DNA of 64,000 bases, taken from positions 3,224,001-3,288,000 of the forward strand of contig NZ_CP121197.1 in assembly GCF_029625215.1 (NCBI RefSeq), given 5' to 3'. Position numbers and translations under genes: made by a program. Below, in pieces: positions 45,601 to 55,200 of this stretch. Source of the stretch: Aurantibacillus circumpalustris. GTDB taxonomy: Bacteria > Bacteroidota > Bacteroidia > B-17B0 > Aurantibacillaceae. Below the pieces are notes generated by a model. That model made no database searches. It was not told where the DNA came from and was given only the letters and a program-made list of their open reading frames with translations. Numbering within the stretch: position 1 is the stretch's first letter; each line of letters opens with the position of its first letter.

Positions 45601-48600
45601 AAGGTAATATTGGTGTTAATAATTCGAGTATAAACACGTTAACCGATTTTAGTGGAAGCTTAAATACCGGAACCTTAATAAATACTGCACTCACTAGCAC
45701 AATTTCCAATTGGGTGGCACCAGGGGCTGTAACTTCCGGCTCTTCTTGCGGTGTTTACCTTGATCCGGAAATTAACCTAATGGGTAATGGAATTAGTATT
45801 CCCGACGGTAATGCAAGTTCTTCAACCGCCAATAATACTGATTTCGGTGCTGTATGTATCAACACCGTGGTAGTACGAACATTCAGTATCCAAAATTTAG
45901 GTGCTTCTCCTCTAACGGTTAGCTCAATTACAATGAGTGGTTCAAGTGCTACTTCGTTTAGTGTTGGACCATTATCTCCTGTATCACCTATAGCCGTTGG
46001 GAGTTCAGCCACATTCGCTGTAACCTTTACCACCACAACTAGCGGCGTTAAAACAGCTACTCTTAATATCTCCAGCAATGATTGTGACGAAGCTCTTTAT
46101 GATGTGTTGCTAACCGGAACCTGCAACGCTCTTCCTGTTGTTTCTGCAAACACTAGTAACTCAGTTATCTGTAATACAGCTAGTACAAGTGTATTTGGTA
46201 GTGGAGCACATACTTATACGTGGACAGGCACTATACCCGCAGTTAATACTATTCCATTTTCACCTTCAACAACCACAAACTACACAGTAGCAGGTACAAA
46301 TACCTTAACAGGATGCAGAAGCACTAATATTGCTGTAACAACCATAACGGTTAATAGCTTGCCGATAGTGGCTGTCTCAACACTTAGTGGTTCTATTTGT
46401 CTTGGTAACACAACCACTCTTACTGCAACTAATGCGGATACTTACACCTGGAGTCCCGGTTCCTTGAATGGTACAAGCATAACCCCTTCACCGGTTTTAA
46501 CCACAACCTACTCAGTGATAGGTACGAATACACTCACAGGATGCTCAAGCACTAACACAGCTGCTCAAACCATTACTGTGAATGCTATTCCTTCGGTAAC
46601 AGCCACAACACCCAACGCAGCTATTTGCGCCGGAGCCCCGGCAACATTAATTGCCAGTGGAGCAAGCAGCTATACCTGGCTTCCGGGTCCGGTTATTGGA
46701 ACTACCGTTAATCCTATCCCCGCAGGAACGATAACCTACAGTTTAACCGGAACAAGTACTGCAGGTTGTACAAGCACTAATATTGCTAATCAGCTTATTA
46801 CAGTAAATCTGTTACCAACCGTTACTATCAATCCTCTTATTTCGGTTATTTGTTTAGGTGGAACTGCAAGTTTGGTAGCCACTGGTGCAAATACCTACAC
46901 ATGGGCACCGGGTGGACCTGGCACTGCTACGTTAACGCCTTCTCCACCAAGTAATACTGGATACACCTTATCAGGTAGTTCTGCAGCAGGGTGCACAAAC
47001 ACAAACATAGCCGTTCAAATAGTAACGGTTAACGCCTTACCGTCTGTAACAGCAAGTACCAGTAATTCTGTCATCTGTAACAGCGGCACTACTTCACTCA
47101 TTGGTTTAGGCGCAGATACCTTTACCTGGAATCCATTTATTGCAAACGCTACACCTTTCTCACCTTCAGCCACAACGATCTATACCTTAAGTGGATCCTA
47201 TACACTAACAGGTTGCACTAGCACAAACCTTGCAGTACAAACCATTAGTGTAAATTCAAATCCTACGGTTGGGTTAATGGTAATAAATCCTACCGTTTGT
47301 GAAGGAGATTCACCTACCTTAACGGCAAATGGTGCTATTAGTTATACTTGGGAACCTGGTACTTTAACAACTACAGTTATTACCCCTACTCCAGTAATTA
47401 CTACAGTATACAGCCTAACCGGTTCAAGTGCGGCAGGGTGTTTAAGTTCAAACACAGCAACACAACCAATTACTGTGAACCCACTACCATTGGTAACTGC
47501 AAATGCTTCTACTCTTTTGGTTTGTTCAGGAAGCAGTGTTTCACTTTTTGGTAGTGGTGCAACTACGTATACATGGTCAGGTAGTGTGCTTAATAATATT
47601 AGCTTTACACCAAGTGCATCGGGCTCATACACTGTTACCGGTACTGATGTGAACCTCTGTCAAAATACTGCAACAATTTCTTTTACGGTAGATCCTGTAC
47701 CCTCTGTTTCTGCTAACATTACATCAACAACCATTTGCAACGGACAGTCTTTAACCCTCAGTGGAAATGGAGCTACTACTTATTCGTGGACTGGTGGAAT
47801 AACCGACGGCATATCTTTTACTCCTATAACAACGGGGAACTATACATTAAGCGGCTTTAGCACAGCAGGTTGTAGCAATACCAACGTTGTTGTTGCATCA
47901 GTGAGTATTAATCCTTTACCCGCCGTTACAGCTAATGCAAATACAACCGTTATTTGTTTTGGAGATTTAGCAACCCTCACTGGTAGCGGAGCTGTCAATT
48001 ACACTTGGACAGGAGGAGTGTCCAACAACACTCCCTTTACTCCAACAACAACTAACTCGTACACCGTGTTTGGCGAAGATTCCAATACATGTTCTAATAG
48101 TGCAACGATAGATATAATTGTTAATCCACTTCCTCTTTTAACCATTGTAAGCACAGCAACAAGAAGTTGCGAAGCGGATTCGGTGCAACTTACCGCAAGT
48201 GGTGCCAGTAGCTATACATGGACTTTAAATCAAACGAATCAAACCTATATTGTAACGCCAACAATTTCTACAACTTATACTGTAATTGGCAGAGATAATA
48301 ATGGTTGTGTAAATTCAGAAGTATACACCCAGTCTGTAACACCTTGCATCGGAACTTTAACAGCCATTGCAAGTCAAACAAACTTAAGTTGTAGTGATAA
48401 AAAAGATGGTCAAATTTTAATTACCACAACTAACTCCTACTCAAATAGTCAAATAACTTATATTTGGTCACCAGCTACCCTTTGCCCTTTAACCAACTGC
48501 AACCATTTAGAAAATTTAGGCTCGGGAACAGTGAACTTAATTGTTAAGGTAACTTATACGCTTAACAATATTCTCGTAAAAGTAGATTCATTGGTTATTA

Positions 48601-48911
48601 ATCCTATTCATATTCTTGACGAAAATGGACCATGCATTATTAAAGCTTATAGTGGCTTTTCACCGAACGGTGATGGTATAAATGATATTTGGCAAATAGA
48701 TAACATTACCCAATTCCCTTTAAATAAGGTAACCGTATTTAACCGATGGGGACAAGAAGTGTACGAGGTGACTGGCTACGATAATGCAGAAAAATCATGG
48801 CCTGCAGCTGGAGAAGAATCAAAACTAAGTTCAAATACCTACTTTTATCTCATAGATTTAGGCGATGGAAGCAAATTAATAAAAGGATGGGTTGAAGTAA
48901 CTAAAAACTAA
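39621..48911 (+). CDS. Giant T9SS type B surface protein: 6 LamG/anchor-D modules and 10 Ig-like repeats
   Basis: The 3096-residue protein starts at a TTG (frame closed by TAG at 39615; an ATT at 39618 is the other option) and has a signal peptide ending near SALKAQP. Six compound modules of about 355 residues follow. Each is a LamG domain (opening like ALNFDGVNDYV, with WxHVAxTYDG, YINGVL, DEVRIWNVARTQCEIQ, NCEIPTTAxGL and YHFNQG) and a choice-of-anchor-D/ASH Ig-like domain (GNSNPIANNST, TRTFVIQN, FVVAFTPT, NNDC). Ten Ig-like repeats of about 75 residues (SVIC, LTASGASSYTW, GCxSTN) and a SprB-like part lead to the type B sorting domain (FSPNGDGINDIW, VFNRWGQEVYEVTGYDN). It should reach the surface through the T9SS and act as an extended adhesin or gliding-type filament. 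Ligands are unknown. Confidence 0.88.
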   Translation: MKTFYKKLNKAFYGIFLLCLFNSALKAQPAGALNFDGINDNINFTYNASPWVLGNAFTIEMWIKLTAYSDQLIVHPGYGCSYCPAYAVSIGNETTCYSLAGNTGKLIFQGSVGKIMSDAALPLGVWTHGAITYDGSVLKMYINGVLQQLMPQVTGTVTTGTNPSNQHRMFGADNGGCGMRRPFNGSVDEFRIWTGARSQYEIQSYMNCEVSTSPASLTANYHFNQGIVNANNTAVSTVTDASISGISGSLLSFNLTGLTSNWVAGAIVNGFSVPVPPLVNINVQGNGTTISDGDITPSITDHTDFNGALTRTFVIQNTAIGNLNVVPYLTGPDATCFSITTLPSQNISGIGSTSFVVTMITGGTKSATLNINCNDGTKPIYDFVITATSSKYEAINFDGVNDYISIPRTIEYDFTIEFWMRSTQTTTNGSAQWYQGAGLVDGDIGGFNDDFGVALVTNKIGFGIGSGGGDLTIFSTSAVNTGQWVHVAATRNSNTGAMNLYINGVLEASGSGSCCWKGAPANLTLGSLTYLSGTGFYNGDMDELRLWNVIRTQNEIQNYMNSEIPNATVGLLNNYHFNEGTAAGNASVTTLVDLSGQNYYGIYNHGNLNNFALTGATSNWITPGRVITNYATPASSLAVINLKGNTNAIANNASTTSTLNFTNFQSNSTRTFVIENTGTGILNINAVQLTGVNASEFSVTVFPSTTLSTSGTTSFVVAFTPTAGGLRSASVQIASTDNATALYSFKIEGNAPPADALGFDGSNDYASRTILTNNTTSVTLQAKVYWYGPNTFPQVVMYNGHSSIRGSGIYVMANGAVQVLYGGVTFTPYNYTLSPNTWVSLSMVVKNGLVECYVNGILVSATSVSNPNTPNAGLGDLFTVGSNPVGSENFSGRIDEVRYWDKALTQCEIQTYLNCEIPGSMPNLLANYHFNQGSPGLNNSGITNIIDDSGNSNDLTLLYSSLTGTFENWVSPGAVTPGFTTTSAPSSSITLSGNSNPIANNSTTVTTLNNTDFVSAASRTFVIQNSNSGTLNIGAPYITGLNASEFSLTVLPSTTLAASATTTFVVAFTPTVGGIRAATVNINNNDCNIPIFNFTIKGNAPLASALNFDGAGDYVNCGTDPSLDITVGTWETWVNLNALTTQRLFFKDLADATYTGMYEIFYLSGNFYAALKIGLTTHVILSTTIPVINTWYHVAATYDGTAFKLYINGILEATNLAPSGPMNPGTGPLGLGASVVNPTAVNSNLNAKMDETRLWNVARTQCEIQSYMNCEIPTTAPGLVMNYHFNQGASNLANSSVTLVTDAAASNQGTVNGFALTGTVSNWVSPSIIANDFTTSVVPGASITVTGNSNPIANNSTTVTTLNFTDFGSASTGTFVIQNSNTGTLNIGVPYLTGLNASEYSITVLPSASLAASATTSFIIAFTPTAGGVRTATVNINNNDCNKPIFNFVIKGTAAVASALNFDGVNDYVDIPLNGNIPVGFTPYTIEAKIKPNVHGMNGIIGWGNYGTLNQTNALRLGPSNTINNYWYGNDIQVTGPNLADGNWHHLAATFDGIARRIYIDGILYGQDFPTAHTVANNANMRIGSTCTSCGGEFFNGSIDEVRVWNIARTECEIQSYKDCEIPTTASGLVLNYHFNQGSAGLNNTSVSTATDASASAITGTLTNMNLTGLSSNWISPGSVANGYSTSLVPTASISITGNSNPISSNSTTVTTLNHTDFGSVATRTFVITNSSGSGTLNISTPYITGINASEFSVTVLPSSSTLSSLANTSFVVAFTPTGSGVRQATLNISNNDCTKPIFNFAIHGEAPPAAALNFDGVDDYIDLPSNNLPSGNNDFTVEFWVKVKSVQAGHKWITSFGTASSGSLLTIGYDASNSNKIRIHHFGPDLIATTASIPQNIWTHVAVNYRGSTFSNEIFINGTFIETLNFGTALTLPTNPAFQIGSFAATPTYCPHMDLDELKVWNRALCAPEIQNNMNCEIVTTGMGLVANYHFNQGNIGVNNSSINTLTDFSGSLNTGTLINTALTSTISNWVAPGAVTSGSSCGVYLDPEINLMGNGISIPDGNASSSTANNTDFGAVCINTVVVRTFSIQNLGASPLTVSSITMSGSSATSFSVGPLSPVSPIAVGSSATFAVTFTTTTSGVKTATLNISSNDCDEALYDVLLTGTCNALPVVSANTSNSVICNTASTSVFGSGAHTYTWTGTIPAVNTIPFSPSTTTNYTVAGTNTLTGCRSTNIAVTTITVNSLPIVAVSTLSGSICLGNTTTLTATNADTYTWSPGSLNGTSITPSPVLTTTYSVIGTNTLTGCSSTNTAAQTITVNAIPSVTATTPNAAICAGAPATLIASGASSYTWLPGPVIGTTVNPIPAGTITYSLTGTSTAGCTSTNIANQLITVNLLPTVTINPLISVICLGGTASLVATGANTYTWAPGGPGTATLTPSPPSNTGYTLSGSSAAGCTNTNIAVQIVTVNALPSVTASTSNSVICNSGTTSLIGLGADTFTWNPFIANATPFSPSATTIYTLSGSYTLTGCTSTNLAVQTISVNSNPTVGLMVINPTVCEGDSPTLTANGAISYTWEPGTLTTTVITPTPVITTVYSLTGSSAAGCLSSNTATQPITVNPLPLVTANASTLLVCSGSSVSLFGSGATTYTWSGSVLNNISFTPSASGSYTVTGTDVNLCQNTATISFTVDPVPSVSANITSTTICNGQSLTLSGNGATTYSWTGGITDGISFTPITTGNYTLSGFSTAGCSNTNVVVASVSINPLPAVTANANTTVICFGDLATLTGSGAVNYTWTGGVSNNTPFTPTTTNSYTVFGEDSNTCSNSATIDIIVNPLPLLTIVSTATRSCEADSVQLTASGASSYTWTLNQTNQTYIVTPTISTTYTVIGRDNNGCVNSEVYTQSVTPCIGTLTAIASQTNLSCSDKKDGQILITTTNSYSNSQITYIWSPATLCPLTNCNHLENLGSGTVNLIVKVTYTLNNILVKVDSLVINPIHILDENGPCIIKAYSGFSPNGDGINDIWQIDNITQFPLNKVTVFNRWGQEVYEVTGYDNAEKSWPAAGEESKLSSNTYFYLIDLGDGSKLIKGWVEVTKN
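39711..46130 (+). repeat. Six tandem LamG plus anchor-D modules in the first giant gene
   Basis: LamG parts begin near 39711, 40792, 41882, 42931, 43990 and 45051; anchor-D/ASH parts begin near 40444, 41527, 42577, 43640, 44692 and 45762. The period is 1.05-1.09 kb. The sixth module differs: its first Cys block is RALCAPEIQNNMNCEI and its ASH part has an insertion (VRTFSIQN, then PLSPVSPIAVG). YHFN is present in all six. Confidence 0.85.
46131..48340 (+). repeat. Ten tandem Ig-like repeats in the first giant gene
   Basis: Units start near 46131, 46357, 46587, 46813, 47038, 47263, 47485, 47698, 47917 and 48131, about 215-230 bp each. Each has a Pro-hydrophobic opening, a Cys at about residue 15 (SVIC), a GAxxYTW core and, in most, a second Cys in GCxSTN. 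They would form a stalk next to the sorting domain. Confidence 0.8.
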
Positions 48912-49255
48912 TTTTTTTCTCTTTTAATAACCGTACGTTTTTACACCTCTTTTTCATTTTAACCCAAACTTGCTGTAATATTAAATTTAGCACAATTTAT
49001 TTTTGCTCTTTTGAAAGCGGAAAAAATGATTTAAAATCCTAAAAGTGATTTCACTTAATACAATATGTTTTTTTAGTCGCTAAATGATTATTCATCAATT
49101 TTTATACGCTTTTTTTTTATAACTCATCGCATTTTTGTTGTAGTTTATCGAATATCGTTTATATTTGTATGTCGCTGTGTATTATAATTTTAAGTCTTAG
49201 TACTTGATTTTTTAATGCAACAAAAAAAACAAACAAACACAATAAGATATTTACC
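48912..49255. other. Intergenic region between the two giant genes
   Basis: These 344 AT-rich bases hold no frame with coding character. They contain the promoter at 49138-49167. No clear terminator hairpin for the first gene was seen. Confidence 0.4.
49138..49167 (+). promoter_or_regulatory. Promoter of the second giant gene (TTG, 19 bp, TATATTTG)
   Basis: TTG at 49138-49140 and TATATTTG at 49160-49167 are 19 bp apart, a full match to the Bacteroidota promoter pattern. Transcription would start near 49172, giving a leader of about 84 bases before the TTG start codon. Confidence 0.7.
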
Positions 49256-52200
49256 TTGAAAACAATTCTTCAAAAAATTCTAAAACGCTTTTTAGGCATT
49301 GCTATATTCTTTTCTTTTCACTCTATTACTCATGCTCAAGTTGGGCAAACGCTAAATTTTGATGGAGCCAATGATTATGTTCAGGTTTCATCCTTAAGTT
49401 TCGGCACTAACTGGACTGCTGAAACCTGGATTTATCCTACTAATCTTTTTGGTAACTGGAATACCGTTCTAGGTCAGTGTTTCTATAATAACAATCAGGG
49501 ATTTGTTATGGCTGTTCAGAGTGGATCTGTTTTTGTGGATTCGCCATTAATGGGAGGAGCTATATCCACATCAATAACGGGCAGTGTTTGGACTCATATT
49601 GCAGTTACTTACAATAATGGCATTTATGCTTTTTATAAAAACGGACTACTGGTTGGTGCAAAAACAGCATCTTTTACAAATTCAACAAATCCATTTTATA
49701 TCGGAATTAGAACCAACAATAATAATGTTGGATTGATAGATCCGTATCAGGGAAATATCGATGAAGTACGAATTTGGAATGTAACACGGTCGCAATGTGA
49801 TATTCAGCGATTCATGACTGCTGAAATTCCATCAACAGCCGCTGGTTTAGTAGCTAATTATCATTTTAATGAAGGGATCGCTAATGGAATTAATTTCATC
49901 CCAATCATTCTGAATAACAATACTTTAACAGATGCTACAGGAAATGGAAATAATGGAACCCTGAATAACTACGGTCTTTCTTTGGGCGGTTCAAACTCCA
50001 ACTGGACATCACCAGGCTGTAGCGCTCAAGGAAATACCACACCAGCGAGCGCATCAACTGCCACAATAAACGTTACCGGTAATGGTAATACTATAATAGA
50101 CGGAAGCACTTCCCCAACGACTTTTAACCATACCGACTTTGGAACAAATCCTACCAGAACATTTGTAATTCAAAGCACTGGCAGTCAAACTTTAAATGTG
50201 GGAACCCCAATAATTACAGGTGCTAATGCCAACCAGTTCTCAGTAACGGTAATTCCTTCATCTATACTAGCGGCAACAACTGGCTCAACCAGCTTTGTTA
50301 TTACATTTACTCCCACTTCTGTTGGAACAAAAACAGCAACCATACATATCTACAACTCTGAATGTACCAGAACGATTTATGATTTTGTAATAAGTGCTAC
50401 CGCCTCCTCTAACGGTTTGGATCTTGACGGTATAAACGACTATGTAGATTTTGGATCAGCTCCAACAACCATATTTGCAGGTACTTTACCCTATACTATT
50501 GAAGCCTGGGTAAAACGCAAAAGCGGTGGTAATGGAATTATAGCTGGACATCACAATTTTGGGGTTTCAGCTTCATGGAATTTAGCTGTTAATGCAGATG
50601 GTTCCTTACAATCCTACAGAAATCTTGCACCGTGGACTGTTATTTCCGCCCCAAATCTAGTTCCGGAGGATGTTTGGACGCATGTAGCTGCAACGTTTAA
50701 TGGTTCTGCGCTTGTTCTTTGGGTAAATGGCGTGTCTGCAGGATTAACTGTCTTTGGAAGTCAACCTAGTACGACTGCGCCTTTATTACTTGGTGCAGGG
50801 CTCAGTGGCGGAACTCCAAGTACTTTTTTTGGAGGAGAAATTGACGAGTTTAAAATTTGGAATGTAGCCCGCAGCTCATTAGAAATAGCTAACGGAATGG
50901 TTGCTGAATTAGTTGGAAACGAAACCAATCTTGTTGCCTATTATCATTTCAACAAAGGCATACCAAGCGGTGGTAATGCGATATACAACACTGTTTCAAG
51001 TTTACCAGCAGGCATTACAGGCACTCTCACCAATTTTGCTTTAACAGGCTGCAACTCAAACTGGGTTTGCGGCGCTCCTTCTGTGGGTGGTTGTCCAAAT
51101 CAACAAGAAATGACCGTAACCGGAAACTCAGTTGGAATTGTGAGCGGAGCTTCAACTGCTACGTCGACTAATTTTACAGATTTCGGCTCCGTGATAACTG
51201 GCGCAACGCTTACCAGAACTTTTGTCATCAAAAATAACGGTAACCTATCACTGACCATTTCAGCTTCTAATTTAACAGGAAGTGGGGCTTCCAGCTATAG
51301 TATAACTAGTCTACCCACAGGAGCAGTTGCTGGAGGAGGCACTACTTTTATAACAGTAACATTTTCTCCTACAACGCTTGGCTTAAAAAGTGCAACGCTT
51401 TCTATCACAAACAATGACTGTGATGAAAACCCATATAGCTTTGCAATTGAGGGTATAGGAGTTGCTGCAGGTGCAGGATTAAATTTTGATGGGATAGATG
51501 ATAGAGTAGTTGTATCAACTGGAGTAAGTATAAACAATCAACCCATGACAATAGAATTTTGGGCAAAACGTAATGGTACAAATTCAAATGATTATATATT
51601 AGAACAAGGTACTTTTGCAACAAACAATACGTATTTACATGTTGGTTTTAGAAATACAAATCAATTCACTTTTGCATTTTATAATGGAGATTTAGATTAT
51701 ACAGGACCTGAGACAACTGACGGGCTTTATCATCATTGGTCTTGTGTTTACAATCCAACGGCTGTTGGGAAAAACAAATTTATTTATTTGGATGGTATTC
51801 TAGTTGCCGCTAATACTGCAACTTCTAATTATTTAGGCACAGGCACCTATTCTATTGGTGGTAGTAGTAACACCGGCTATTTTATTGGAAATTTAGACGA
51901 ACTCCGCATCTGGAATGTAGCCCGCACACAATGCCAAATTCAATCATTTAAAGACTGTGAAATACCAACAACCGCAACAGGGTTATTGGCTAACTATCAT
52001 TTTAATCAGGGTGTTGCATCGGGGAGCAATTCAACGGTTACAATTCTTGCGGATGCTACTGGTAGTTATAATGGAACGTTAACTGGTCCTTTTGCATTAA
52101 CTAGCACCACTTCCAATTGGGTAACACCAGGAGGAGTAACAAGTGGTTCTATAACTGCTAATCCGCCCCTTGTTTCTTTTGTAGTAAGCGTAAGTGGCAC

Positions 52201-55200
52201 AAACATTGCCCACGGAGCAACTACACCCACATTAAATGTTAATGATTTTGGAACAAATAGTACCCGCAATTTTACCGTTCAAAATACCGGCACAGGTAAT
52301 TTATACATTAACACGGGTTATTTTACGGGTGCTGCGGCTTCACAGTTCAGCGTAACAGTTACTCCTTCAGGCACGCTTAGCACCAGTGCAACTAGTTCTT
52401 TAACAATTGTGTTTACCCCAACGGCTTTAGGCACGCAAACAGCGGTACTTAATATTATTACCAACGATTGTACAAACCCTACATACAGTTTTGTGATCAC
52501 AGCAAGTGCTAGTCCTGCTTCAGCATTAAGTTTTGATGGGGTTGACGATGTTGTAAATTGTGGTACCGACCCTAGTTTAGATATCACTGTTGGAACCTGG
52601 GAAGCATGGGTAAGTCTTTCGACCCTAGCAACAAATAGCCGGATTTTCTTCAAAGAAAATACAGATGTTGTTGGAGGTGGAATGTACGAGTCATACTTTT
52701 GGGCTGCTTCTGGCAAATTTACTAGTGATTTAAAAATTGGGGTAAGCAACTATAAAGTAATAGGAACCACAATTGCGGCAATTAACACCTGGTACCACGT
52801 TGCAGCAACATACGATGGTACATATTTTAAACTTTATGTAAATGGTGTTTTAGACGGAATAACTAATATTTCGGGAGGTAATATGAATCCCGGAACCGGA
52901 CGCTTATGTTTAGGAGCATCGGTTCTCACTCCTACTCCCATTGGTTCTGGATTGACCGGTAAATTGGATGAAGCTAGATTATGGAATGTTGTGCGCACGC
53001 AGTGCCAGATTCAACAATTCATGAATTGCGAAATTACATCGACTGCTTCAGGACTTGTTGCTAATTATCATTTTAATCAAGGCATTCCTTCAGGAGCAAA
53101 TTCTACTCAAACCTTATTAATTGATGCCACTGGTGTAAACAATGGAACACTTACTAATTTTGGCTTAACAACAGGAAGTATTTCAAATTGGGTCTCCCCG
53201 AGCAACATTGTTAATGGATACACAATAGCAAGTGCTCCAACCTCATCTATTGCTTTAAGCGGAAATAGTAATAATATTCCACAAGGCACGTCAACAAGCA
53301 CAAACAACTTAACCGATTTTGGAACAACCACCACAAGAACATTTGTGGTTCAAAATTCTGGCACGGGTACTTTGTCTGTTAATAATATTTCTTTTACGGG
53401 TGCCAACGCTGCACAATTTAGTATAACCTCTAGCCCTGCTTCTACCTTAGGTGCTAGCGCTACAAGTTCGTTTACCATTTTATTTACACCAACGGCTGTT
53501 GGTTCGGCAAGTGCAATTGTAAATATTGTAAGCAATGATTGTACGAATCCGACTTATAGTTTTGTGATCACAGCAAGTGCTAGTCCTGCTTCAGCTTTGG
53601 CATTTGACGGTTCAAATGATCAAGTCTTAATCAATAACACACCTGCACTAGACAATCTTATCACAGGCCCATTCTCTTTTGAAGCTTGGGTAAATCCAAG
53701 TTTATCTAAAAACAACACTATTATCAGTAAAGGCCATGGTGGATACGTAGTAAATGGTGGTGAATATATCTTCCAATTAAATCCTAGCAATCAACTTGCT
53801 TTTTTTCATAGTGATGTAAACGGTTGGAAATATTCTTCAGGCGCAGTTCCTTTAAATGCATGGTCGCACGTGGCGGTTACTTTTGATGGAAGCTACCTTA
53901 AATTTTATATTAATGGGCTTTTGGATGCTACTAAAACCTGTACAGCAAGTTTATTTACAGCAGGTAACAATTCTGTTTACATAGGCAGACAAGGGTATAA
54001 TTGTAACTGTAATTTCTTTCAAGGAGGGTTGGATGAAATAAGAATTTGGACGGTGCCACGTTCTGAATGTGAAATTCAACAATACATGAATTGCGAGATT
54101 CCTACAACGGCAACAGGACTTTTGGCCAATTATCATTTTAACCAGGGAATTCCTGCGGGTAGCAACTCTACCGTTACAACACTCTCAGATGCCACAGGAG
54201 GTAATAATGGGGCTTTATTAAATTTTAGCTTAACAAATGGAAATAATGCTTCCAATTGGGTGAATCCAGGTGGTGTTATTTCAGGCTCTATTACACCGGC
54301 TGTATTAAACACTACTCTTGTTGTTAGTGGAAACGGTAATAACATTGCGCCTGGAAGCTCCACATCAAGTACCCTCAACTTTACAGATTTTGGAACATCT
54401 ACAACACGCACATTTGTGCTTACAAATACCGGAAGCGGAAACTTGCACATTGGCTATGGTTTGTTTACAGGTGCTAACGCTGCCAATTTCTCTATAACCA
54501 CCCTCCCTGGCACACTCATTGCAAGTGGATTAAACACGAGTCTTGTTGTTACTTATAGTGCAACTTCTCTCGGAACAAATAGCGCGGTTTTAAACATCTT
54601 TAGTTCTGATTGTACTAATCCAACTTATAGTTTTGTGATTACAGCAAGTGCTACCCCTGCTTCTGCTTTGGCATTTGACGGGGTGGATGATTATGTTATT
54701 ACACCAAATTTATCTTCTGCTATTACAGTAACCAGCGATATTACCATCGAAGCATGGATTAATCCTAACGGAGCCGGCGTTGTAATTGATGAACGTGGAA
54801 GCACCTCCCTTGCTACATTTTGGAACGCTTCGCAAATAGAAATTCTAACCAATAGTGTTGTGGCTATTAGGGTTTGGAGTAGCGCTCCTGTAGCCTCTGT
54901 AACCTTAGGACCAATTAATTTTGGAACCTGGAACCATATAGTGCTAAGGTACAATCATATGTTGGGCAAACTAGATGGATTTCTTAACGGAGTTTCCTCC
55001 AGTACATTTGTTAATGTTATCAGGGAATCGCCAATAACTAATGGTTATAACCAACATTATGGTATTGGCTTAGGTGATTCGCAAAATTTGGGTAGTGGTG
55101 CTTATTTTAATGGTAAAATTGACGAGGTTCGTATTTGGAATACAGTCCGCACCCAATGCGAACTGCAAACCTATATGAATGCTGAAATTCCAACAACAGC

